From: Drosophila persimilis
Lineage: Eukaryota > Arthropoda > Insecta > Diptera > Drosophilidae
Direction: 5' to 3'
Length of the DNA: 64,000 nucleotides
NCBI RefSeq assembly: GCF_003286085.1
Contig: NW_020825329.1
Location: forward strand, 1,488,001 to 1,552,000
Shown here in pieces: positions 14,774-25,300 of the stretch. A model generated the notes under the pieces. The model saw only the letters and a program-made list of their open reading frames with translations, did not search any database and had not been told where the DNA came from. A program made the translations under genes and the position numbers. Positions within the stretch are counted from its first letter, which is position 1; each line of letters opens with the position of its first letter.

Positions 14774-15241
14774 ATGTTGGATATTGCATCAAATCTTCGG
14801 GAGAGAAACATTAAATGCATTCGAAACCATTTTTATCCTGAAAATCCAATACAAAAACTACGTAAAATGGTTCCCTTGGGCAGCTTTGTTGAAGATCACT
14901 TTCCATCCATTGATAAACAGGATCCAACCTATTTACTTTCAAACGTTTGTTGGATCCCTCCACTTGTTCTGAAGTGTTCATCTGATGATTGTATACTTAC
15001 TTTTAATTCGTTTTATCGTATGCAAGCCGTATATTCCCAAATGTCCTATTCCAACTTTAGAGAGACAGCTTCCATACTGGTTAAAATTCAGTACATTCCT
15101 GCAGTGGAAAACGCTGGCTTATGGCTGTTACATCCATCGTTACAGCCATATTTAGCTCTGCACTCTTTGAGTGTGGGTATAAAAATGGCACCCTGTTACT
15201 TTAGTGTACAGCTAATTTATTTACAGTTAATGTACATTTGA
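14774..15241 (+). CDS. Doubtful 155-aa ORF between bt and MED26
   Basis: An open frame starts at ATG 14774. I do not recognise the product; it has no signal peptide or clear domain and is rich in L, S, Y and I. A small upstream ORF (ATG 14736) stops at a TAA that overlaps this ATG. It sits in the gap between the convergent bt and MED26 genes, where 3' UTRs are expected, and its codon use is that of AT-rich noncoding DNA. It could be a chance ORF, a UTR ORF or a decayed gene. Chance is the simplest reading. Confidence 0.2.
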   Translation: MLDIASNLRERNIKCIRNHFYPENPIQKLRKMVPLGSFVEDHFPSIDKQDPTYLLSNVCWIPPLVLKCSSDDCILTFNSFYRMQAVYSQMSYSNFRETASILVKIQYIPAVENAGLWLLHPSLQPYLALHSLSVGIKMAPCYFSVQLIYLQLMYI

Positions 15242-15550
15242 TTTGTTACTTATGTTTAAATATTTACTTAAATATTTCAAAATATAAACATGTAAAATAA
15301 TTTTTAACAATAGAATTTAACAGAAATCCACATGATTATGCAAGCGAAAGTAATATTTCTGGTATGGTAGCCACATTCTTAAATTGTGTATATTTTTTTT
15401 GTAATCATGAAAAATATAAATTCAACTAACAAAAAATAGCTCTGATTGGATCTTAACATAATTTAAAGAATACACAACATTAGCATTTAATATAATTGGC
15501 CAAATTTACTTTCGTTTTCTCCATAGTTTCCCGTTAGGGAAATGTATAAA
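15242..15550 (-). other. Presumed MED26 3' UTR
   Basis: AT-rich stretch just after the MED26 stop codon on the minus strand. It has no ORF. Minus-strand AATAAA-like signals appear as TTTATT on the plus strand near 15220. Confidence 0.45.
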
Positions 15551-18500
15551 TTATTCAAGCACAACGTATGGCAGAACTATTAAGGGCTCATTATTATATG
15601 ATTGCAATTGAAGAACTTGGTGCCATTCCTTAAATTGTTGAATTCGGGTACACCTGAAATCAGCGTAGCTGGATAACGCAAGGTCTGTCAGGGGGGCTGG
15701 TCGAATACCAGTTTGGTACTCAGCGCAGGGTAACGGTATCGGGGGGCTTAGTTCAGAATTTCCGATATTCTGTGGAATACAATCGCTGAATTTGTTGGCT
15801 AAGACTCTTGGAGAAGTATTACTAATGACGTTTTTATAATTGATATCATTCAGTATGGGGCTAGCAGCTAGACTATGTTTAATTACATCTAAATTGTTAT
15901 TATTATAGCATAGATTATTAACATCATCACAATTCTCATTTTGTAGTGACGCCAGCGATGCATTGGATTGGGGTGCGGGTGTGTCGACACTGCCCGAGAC
16001 CGCCATCAACGTCGGTTCGTTTATTAACTGATTCTCAACAGATATCGAATTAAAGGATGTCAGCATACCATTGTTATGCAGTTCGTTGAATTCGTCAGCT
16101 TCGACTCTTTTAGCAACTTCATCGAATACTTCATGATTATCGCTCTCGTTATCGCTATCGGTAACATCATTGCTGGACGACGTTAAATAAGGATCCTCTT
16201 CAATTTTAAGTGGATCTTCAGATACCGTTCGCTCGGCACTTGTATTATCAGTCTCAATATTTAAGTTGTATTTATTAAAAGTATTAACATTTTCCTTAAG
16301 GTCTGCTGCTGTCTCTTCTGAAGAAAGACCGTCCAGATCGCTTTCGTCATCATCATAGTTTGAACTGCTACTACTGCTGTAGTTTAAAATTCTCTCTTTC
16401 CTGCCTGCAGTATTCTGTTTACATAATTCATGACTGAAAAATAGCTTTTTATGAAGCTTTATTGCGGACCCGATATCTAGATCTGGCTTGGTTTTGTAGG
16501 TGAACAAATGTTTAAGCTCTAAATCGATAGCTTTGCGTTGCAAATCCGATTTTCGACGACATTGACGATAACGACGCCGACGATGAGGGCGTCGACTGAA
16601 CTTTTTGGACAATAACAATCTTCTGCCACCGTCGATTTGATACAGGGGTGCGATCGAAGTACTTGATGTCAGCAGATTGGGCCGATTAGAGTCGGAAAAT
16701 GAATTTTTTACGTTTCTTGTCTCGGATGCATTAATAGGTGAAGTAGCAGACATTGAGTTGGCTGGAGAATTGATTTTACTTGGTGTTTTCTTTATTGTCA
16801 TCACAATGTGGTTGTTGCTAGCGCCATCGCCACACGTGGGTCGTTGAACAACGGCATATTCCTCATCATTATTATTTTCATAGTCATTCTCGACTTCATT
16901 TTCGTTCTCTAGGCCGGTTTCAGTTTCACTTTCACTTGAACTGCTGTTGTTACTACTACTAAGGTTTGAAATTGTTCCATTCAAAGAAATCTTAATGCGC
17001 TTAATGGGTGGATTTTCTTTAATATTTCTCTTTTTTCTATTTTTCCCGCGACGTTTTCTATTGGTCTCCTCTTCTACAGATTGGACTCTGTATCGCTGAG
17101 ACCTCTGATTTCTCAGCTTTTCATTAATTGAATCCTGTGTTTTTTTCAAACTGGAATTGCTAGAGTTGCTGCAGCTACTGTTACTACTACTACTAAAGCG
17201 ACCGTTATCCTGATTCTCGTATTCACTGCCTTTATCGTTCGGCTCAGTTTCCTCAAAAGGTAATTCGTCATTGGCGAGCTTTAGTAAGTTGTAACTAAGA
17301 GTTGGGTCACTCTTGGTCTGTAAATTAACTTGCATTTGCACATTGCTTTCGTTGTTATCATGGCCAGAAACTAATACATCAACATCCACTTTCAGTGGAC
17401 TGCCACCATTATAATCCTTCTGCATGATGTCCGGGTCCAAGCCTTCTATTGTACTTGGAATCACTATGAGTGGGGGCGGCGGTGACTGAATTTGTTTTTT
17501 CTTAAAACTGCTTCTAGCGAGACGACACGTGGGCAAACACTTTGCCACTCCAAGAAACGGTGGCATAAATGATTTTAAGGGTCTGGTTTTAAAAGAGCTT
17601 GTAAATTTAATAGAACTCAGATCCTTTCTAATTCGGTCGTATGTAAGAGAGCCATATTTGGGAACAACGTCAGCTCCATCCGTGACTGTATAGGACCCCA
17701 GGGTATTGAGAAAGTCGGTTATTGTAGATTCTGAGACAATAGATGAGTCGATGCTATCCCAATTGCCATTTATATTTGGTATATAAAAGTTGTGTAACGC
17801 ATTTATATGAAAATTATTCACTTTGTTGGTTTGCACATGAAACCTTTGCTTTGCAACGCAATCGGGATCCTCGTGACAAGTGAAAACAGGAATAGCGACA
17901 TTCTGTTCTTCACTTGTCTCGCCCTCCTGGTTATGACTGTTGATTTGATTTTGTACTGTATCCGCATTAACACTAGCAACATCCAGTGAAGAAATATTCA
18001 TTGGTAAATGAGCAAGGGCGTTTTTTAAATCTGCGTTTTCTTTGGTCTCTTCAAGTTTAGTTGGCGGCATCCGAATATCATTGATTATTGATTGCAAGGG
18101 GTCTTCGTCCTCATCAAAATCCAAATCAAATATGGACTTAACTGGTTTCTGTGGAGTGTCCATAGAAAAATCATTGTCACTCAATCTTTCAAGTTTAGGC
18201 AATTGCTCTTCTTGTTTTTTATGGCGAGAAACGTTATCATTATTTGAATCGCTCTTCGGATCGCCCACACCGTTGTCCGAACTTAAATTGATTGGCTCGC
18301 CAAAGGGGTTGCATATTTCTTCTATAACTAGGCAGGTGCACGGCACAATCTGAGCTCGGTATAACTTTTCAACTTCATAGACACTCAATGGGCCTTTTAT
18401 GCTGTGAATAAGATGCATTAGTTGTGTGGTTACATCGCTATAGTTCTCCGACTTTGAAGTGTGCATTGATTTTTTCGCCAGAGATAAAGTCTGGAGAGAA

Positions 18501-20851
18501 TTGCTATTGCTGTCCAATGAAGTACATTCCTTAATTTCCTGCGATTTGTTGCTATCTTGAGATGGCTCTGAAGTGATGGTATCACTATCCGTATTACCGG
18601 CATCTGCAAAACATAATTTTTCTAATAAGCTTTCTCTAAAAATGGTTTGTGTTACATGTGTCAACATAACCAATATCTATTTATTTAGTAAAAAAGTTTT
18701 TGATTTGACGCTAAGCTAATAGCTGTGATGATCTGACACCTATCTTAAGGCACAGTTTTGAGAACCGACGCGTACATCTAGACACATATACAGTCACCGA
18801 TTAGGAACTCACCTTCATTTTTATTTGAAAATTTGTCAACACCCATTAGGGTAACATTTCCTGAATAAGTTTCCATGATTTGTGGCGAGTGGATCGACGT
18901 GTCTAGGAATATTCATAGATAAAGAGATAGAATATCGAAATACCAATATAAATAGGTCACTAACCAGAACAAGACGAAGTTGGTCTTGGAATTAGAGCAC
19001 GGGTTGTCAGCTCTCGAGATATGGAGGAATTGGAGATATTACTTGTGGGCGACTGCACGGCAGTGATTAATTTCCTGCTCTGAATTTCACTGAAAAGTTC
19101 TTTGGTGGTCTTTACCTTTTTCACCGTAGAGCCAACGCCAAAAAAAATTTGCTGAGAAAGGCTCGACGATTCCTTAGCAATTACAGCATCCACGCCTTTT
19201 GAGCCTTTCTTCCGACCACGTTTTTTAGGAACTTGAGACTTCGATGAATTTTCCAAATATTCAGTCCTACTATTTGACTCGTGGCCCAACCCAATCGAAG
19301 GCATTGGCATTTGTATAGATGTTGCAATTTGCTGCCTAATAGAATCATCGATTTTATCGGATTTTCGGCGTTCTTCGACAGTCGGAGGAGAGAGCCGACT
19401 GCAAGACGTACTCGAGTCGTTTGTAATTGAATCCTCAAATATTGGTCTCTCAGATTCATTTTGTCGGAATACGATATTCTGCCCTATCGGCAGAGCGGAA
19501 TTATCCTGATTTGCACTATCCAAATGGTTTACTGGCTTAAATCTGCCGGTGAATGTAAGCTCGGATGCATTTGCTCGAAATTTATGCTGTGGGTTCAATA
19601 AAGCTGCATCCCCAGATAAGATTGAACTCATCGAGCTATTAGACAGAGAAAAAATTTCTACAAGAAAATAAAACCAATGATTAATATAAAACTAAATTAG
19701 TGACATACAAATCATTTTCGTTATGAGATCAGAATTTGAATAATATTCTTATCAATCATATCAAGACAGTACAAGGTAAAACGCTTTTTTGAAAAAATAT
19801 TAATTGATTTTCTCATACCAGAGTCTGTTGCCTGAGCTGTTTGTGATTGGCCTTCCTTTACTTTCGCGCTGTATCTGCTGGAGTGTTGTCCAATCAACTC
19901 GTTCTGGGCCAGTAACGAAGACTTAGACCTGTCCCTTTCTTTATGCTTTTTATCCTTTTTAAACTTTTTGGGACGTGGGCATGGAGCAGGCGATATTGTA
20001 AATGGTGCTGACGCTGCCGCTGTGGGTTTTCCCTGTATTGTACTTGCACTCTCATTGTCGTTTTCGTCAGAATCGGTTACTATATCGATCACAATTGAAG
20101 CTTCACCTTTTTTATCATTTCCGACATCGGATGAGATTGATACCGAATTCAATGACTGTTCACTGATAAAAGGAAGTGGCAGTCCAAGAGGCCTATTTTG
20201 GAATTGCTGCGATTGCGGCTGCTTATGAGCTTGTATTAACATGCTAGAGTTGCTTTCTTCGCGTTCACATTTGCTTATATTGTTAATAAGGTTTAAGAAG
20301 TTTGATTGGTGTTGGGAAGGCAGGACAGCAGGCGGCGGTTCAGAGGAGTCGATATTTGAATGCAAATCTGAAATCGTTCGGTGTGACGGTACCGAAGGTG
20401 AAACGGGCAGATGAACAACTGTTTCGGTCAAGTTGCTGTCTGCCGATCCCGCAGTATACTTATAAAAATGTGCTGATGGCGGAGTCGGAAGGGATGTGGG
20501 CTGACTGTGATGGTGCTGAGAATCATTAGCCGTTTGCTGAATCCCCACCATTTCTCGCCACATCTTCAGTAGGGATTTCGCACGTCGGGCAAGATGTTCG
20601 TTTTTGGTTCTCCGTCTAAGTTGGTTTATATACTTTGCCAATCTGGTGGCCTCCAGTTGCTCCTTAGTGATCGTTGTGCCTTCCAGAGCACATATGACAG
20701 AGAGAACAGCATCCATATTGACGACCTGTAATTAAATTATTGTCCTGTAAGCATTCATATCATGCTGTATAATTAGTAATCTTACATCGTAGTTTTGATC
20801 AAGAGCCTGTGATAGGTGAGAGGTAAGTTGCTGGATTTGATTTTGGTTCAT
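15551..20851 (-). CDS. MED26: Mediator complex subunit 26
   Basis: Nuclear Mediator subunit that links Mediator to elongation factors and RNA polymerase II. I read five exons on the minus strand: 20851-20786, 20725-19819, 19657-18965, 18902-18813 and 18603-15551. All splice sites are GT-AG; the phases (0, 1, 1, 1) close exactly to 1,603 codons including TAA. The protein starts MNQNQIQQLTSHLSQ. Residues about 25-85 form the TFIIS N-terminal (LW) domain, with EQLEATRLAKYINQLRRR and RRAKSLLKMWREMVG. The middle is long, disordered and rich in Ser, Asn and Asp/Glu, with basic patches (RRPHRRRRYRQCRRK). The C-terminus, ending LIVLPYVVLE, is the conserved Mediator-binding end. A short ORF-only reading would miss the first 22 residues; the spliced start adds the helix before MDAVLSV. 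It is convergent with bt. Confidence 0.95.
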
Positions 20852-21445
20852 TTATAGATCCCGGATAATCAAGCCTGCCTGATCCAGAGTGAAGGAACGG
20901 CAAACAATTATTTAGATATCTGAACCACGCGCGCAGTTAAAACACACTTGACTTGAGCTAGTATTCATGTAAAAAGAGTAAGACATATCATATTCAATTA
21001 TTAATTCTGCAAATAGATATTTTTCGTTAAAACTTCACATCAGTCTCTTCATAATGGTTGTTGTATATGTACACATATGCTGGTGAAAACGTCAACTACG
21101 TGGAGTCGGGGTTTTTTGGTTATTAATGTTAACAGAAGATATATAATTAGTTGTACTGTTAGATATGCACAACTACATTTACAATTTCAAAGAAGATATA
21201 GCATTAAATAAAATATATACATATGCACGTATACACATGTATGGCTGTAAAATGCACAAGGGTACATGCAAACGCATGCTTTTCGCCCTATTCTTACATA
21301 TTTAAATTATATGATTGAAACATTAAATCACGAGTTTCTTTAGGCACACTTGTTGAGTACTAAAATGTTTTTATCCGTCACAAAATAAAATAAATTAATA
21401 ATTTTCAATCCCTCCGAAAAATTCCTTCGCCATTTTCTTTGACAG
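20852..21445 (-). other. MED26 5' leader, with a possible 12-codon upstream ORF
   Basis: The stretch between the MED26 start codon and the promoter motifs has no long ORF. A minus-strand ATG at 21433 opens a 12-codon ORF (MAKEFFGGIENY, stop at 21395) directly after the Motif 1 site; if transcription starts there it would be an upstream ORF. An acceptor-like CTCTGGATCAG near 20896 on the minus strand suggests a 5' UTR intron, which I cannot confirm. Confidence 0.4.
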
Positions 21446-21552
21446 CAGTGTGACCAGTGTGGCCGCGGACTTATCGCGGATCAAATATACGGTCTGACGA
21501 AAATATAGCGAAATACGTAACAAATTTTAAAATATACTGTAAATATACTGAA
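21446..21552 (-). promoter_or_regulatory. Motif 1 / Motif 6 core promoter, probably of MED26
   Basis: The plus strand reads CAGTGTGACCA at 21446-21456, an exact match to the reverse complement of the Drosophila core-promoter Motif 1 (YGGTCACACTR). At 21541-21552 it reads AAATATACTGAA, an exact match to the reverse complement of Motif 6 (KTYRGTATWTTT). The two motifs commonly occur together in broad, housekeeping promoters. Both point to minus-strand transcription, towards MED26 about 600 bp away. Confidence 0.65.
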
Positions 21553-22023
21553 GAACTATTTTTATTCAAGTTGCATCATTTTTCTCGTTTTTGATATTCG
21601 GACTCTCAGCCCTGAACACATAGTTTTACCCGATAATCTGATCAATTTTATATAAAAATGGCTAATTTTAAGTACCACCTTTATTGGAATTGTTTATAAA
21701 TAGGGTAAAATAGGGTTTAAATAAAAAAATGTCAAGTCAACAATCATAATTTCTTTACATTGTAAATACACGCTAAAAACACTTGCTACATATTAACTAC
21801 ATTTTTATGTTATTACAAAAAGCGTAATCTGAAGGGAAAATGTAAATAATAATGTTCTATATGAGATAAATATGAGATAATATTTTTGGCAAATATATTA
21901 AATAATACGGAAACAAATATACCTTAATTTTATTTTTGACATAATAATATACCAAAAGGCCTTCATATGTATAAAATAACTTGAATTCGTCAGTACATTT
22001 GCGGTATTTCTTATCTATTAGAG

Positions 22024-22059
22024 CACTAACCATACAGTATGTATACTGTATGGTTAGTG
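22024..22059. repeat. 36-bp perfect palindrome flanked by 7-bp direct repeats
   Basis: Two 17-bp arms, starting CACTAACCATACAG, are perfect inverted copies around a 2-nt spacer. The palindrome is bounded on both sides by ATTAGAG (22017-22023 and 22060-22066), the look of a 7-bp target-site duplication. The rest of 21553-22338 is AT-rich with no gene. Confidence 0.85.
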
Positions 22060-22338
22060 ATTAGAGGTAACAAAATTGTATTTAGAAATCGATACAAAAA
22101 TTTAAAATTTTTGAAAATTTTGCATTTTGCTTTGTACTTTGTCCTTACTTACTCATACATACACATATGAGCTTGAGGAGAACAAATGGAATAAGTTTGT
22201 TTACGTTTGAAGGAAGAATGGAAAAGAAAAGCAAAAAATGCTAAAATATTTGTATTATTAATTGTATTGTATTTTTATTTTTTACTGTTCCCAATTATAA
22301 ATATATGTAAATAAAATACAAGAAATTTAATTTTTGTT

Positions 22339-25300
22339 CTACATGTTTATTGAGTCCACCGTACAATAGTCTGTTAGACATGGGGACCGGTTAGGCTGGT
22401 TACTTGTAATAGAGCTGCTGTTGTCGGCTGGTACTTCATAGGTCCTCTTAGGGATTAGAGGAATTAAGGATTTCTCTTCTTCTGGAGGTGTTCCTATGCA
22501 TTGAAATGTCAATTGCCGAAGATAATCCCTTTTGGCCCTGATCTTTTGGCGCTCTTTTTCGAGCTGCCCCTGCTCTGGCGCAAGTAATATTTCCTTTTGC
22601 CGCTGCTTGTCGAATAGGTCTTTGCGGTACATGATCTCCTGATCGCCAATAGTAAGGCAACTCGTTAGTTTTCAACCAGAACTCACCTTCTGGCCTTGCT
22701 GCTGCTCCTCCAACTTCGCCTCATTGCGCTGCACTGCGCGACCAAGGCTGCCATTGCACATGCCGGTGGCTGTAACTGTGGCTGTTATCGTAGCACGACT
22801 AGAGTTGAGGTCAGAGAGGGCGGAATAGAGGAATAGAATAGAATTCGATTTTCGCGCGCTTTTCGCCTCCTCGTCGATAATTATGGAGCTGAAATTACAA
22901 TAGTGTCAGCTACAATGTTCGTTGAATGTCTACCGTTCATCGTGGCTCACCTGAGCGCCTCTTCCTGCTGGCAAGGGCAGCAAGGCCCAGACGGTTGGTG
23001 TTGGCGGTGGTGTTGCCCGTGCCATGGCCTGCGGAAAAGATTTCCTAGCCTAGTGTATTTTGAAGAGATTTTTGTACCCGATACTCAAAATGAGTATTGG
23101 GGTATATTAGATTTGTGGTAAAAGTGTATGTGTGTAACGTCCAGAAGGAATCGTTTCCGACCCCATAAAGTATATATATTCTTGATCAGCATCAATAGCC
23201 GAGTCGATTGAGCCATGTCTGTCTGTCCGTCCGTCCGTCCGTCCGTCTGTCCGTCTGTCCGTCTGTCCGTCCGTCCAAAAATTATTCAAAACTTTGCCCC
23301 GCCCACTTCCGCCCCCACAAAGGGCGAAAATCTGTGGCATCCACAATTTCGACGATACGAGAACACTAAAAACGCAGAATCGTAGAAGATGACTATATCT
23401 TCTAAAGTGCAAAATCTGAACCAGATCGTATAATTATTACAGCCAGAATCACGAAAACAATTTCACTCTTTCTCGCTCTGTCTCACTCTAACACACAGGT
23501 TTCATAGTCGGTTTTGCCAATTGCAAAATATGAGTTCAAGGATCTCAGAACCCATAAGAGCTAGAGCAACCAAATTTGGTATCCACACTCTTGTGATATC
23601 GGACCTTGACCGTTTTGTGTCAAAATTTCGCCACACCCCCTTCCGCCCCCGCAAAGGACAAAAATCTGAGGCAACCACAAATCTCAGAGACTATTAAGGC
23701 TAGAGTAACCAAATTTGGTACACACACTCCTTTTATATGTCACTATAAAACGTATATCTCAGAATTTCGCCCCATCCCCATCCGCCCCCACAAAGGACGA
23801 AAATCTGTTGCATCCACAATATTGCAGATTCGAGAAAACTAAAAACGCAGAATCATAGAGAATGACTATATCTATCCGGTTGCTGAATTTGGATCAGATA
23901 ATTTTTGTAGCCAAAAGGAACAAATCAATTTGCATTGTCTTTGTCGTGTCGTTTAATATTAGCGGCGTCTGCCGGAGGAGAGCCATACTGACTTAGTATC
24001 GGGTATAACTGTAGAGTTGCGGTGTCCGCAGCAACTCACAACGTTCCCCCCCGTTTTTTCTTGGACGTTGACATGCAATGACTGCATCTTTCAAGAGGCG
24101 ATGCAGTTACTGCACCGTCAAGTGGCCCGTGTGACACCAGCAGAAGGCTGTTACGCGCGGATCCCAGGCAAAACGCAGCCCTCCTCCCGCCCAACCGACC
24201 GAGGGGCGCTGCCGCATGACGCGCGGTGCGTAGCCGAACCAAACGCGAACATGCAAGAAAGATAGATATTAGACATTAGACATAGACATTCGAGGAAAAT
24301 TAGCACTAAACTTACTAAGAAACTAAGCATGCAATCAAAATACAAATACCACTACACTTACTAATTAATAGAAACGTGTGTAAGGATTAATAATTTAATA
24401 AGAGGATGAGAATTAGTGTTGGATATAATATGGTAGAGGGAATTATAATCCGAGCATAAGACCCTAAACGGTTCATGCAAGGAATAATTCGATCTACAAA
24501 GTGGAAGGAACAACGGTATAAAATTTCTAGTCAGTCTAATAGGAATCGTGAAGTTTATGCGGCTCAACAGATCAGGGCTGTCTATGTCACCCCTGATCAA
24601 GTTGTGCATAAATATCACACCAAGCATTTTTCTACGGTTAACTAAGGATGGGAGGTTTACTAATAATAGTCTACTAGGGTAACATGGGAGTCTTACACCC
24701 GCATCCCAGTTAAGGCCCCGCAGAGCAAAGAGTAAAAAGTTTTTCTGTACTGATTCTATACGGTCCTGGTGTACTTTGTACTGAGGGCACCATACACAGG
24801 AGCCGTATTCTAAGATCGGACGAACAAGCGAGGTATAGAGAGTCTTTGTTATATAGGGGTCGTCAAATTCCTTTGACCACCTCTTTATAAACCCAAGCAC
24901 GCCCATGGCCTTATTTATTATGGTAGAAATGTGTTCGGAAAACTTTAACTTGGGGTCTAACATAACACCCAGATCATCCACCAGGGTAATTCTCTCAAGA
25001 GAACCCCCAAATAGGGTGTAGGGAGCCAACAAAGGGCTAGAACGATGAAATGTCATAACTTTGCATTTCGAGGCATTAAGGTGTAACAAGTTTGCACAAC
25101 ACCATGACTGAAAGTATTGAGATCGGATTGCAAGCGAGAATGAAATGAAATGTCCTTGTACTGGACACAGAGTTTAACATCATCCGCATACATAAGTACT
25201 CGAGAGTATGTTAATACTGAAGGCAAGTCATTAATAAAGAGTGTGAAGAGTAAGGGGCCTAGATGGCTGCCCTGTGGTACTCCCGAAGAAACCTTTACTG

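Noticed and set aside
17807..18353. Plus-strand ORFs within MED26
   Set aside because: Opposite the intact MED26 frame and without protein character.
23217..23275. Short tandem repeats (GTCC/GTCT)n that might suggest a CRISPR-like or satellite array
   Set aside because: This is the standard microsatellite of DINE-1; the same tract recurs in the other copies and has no spacers.
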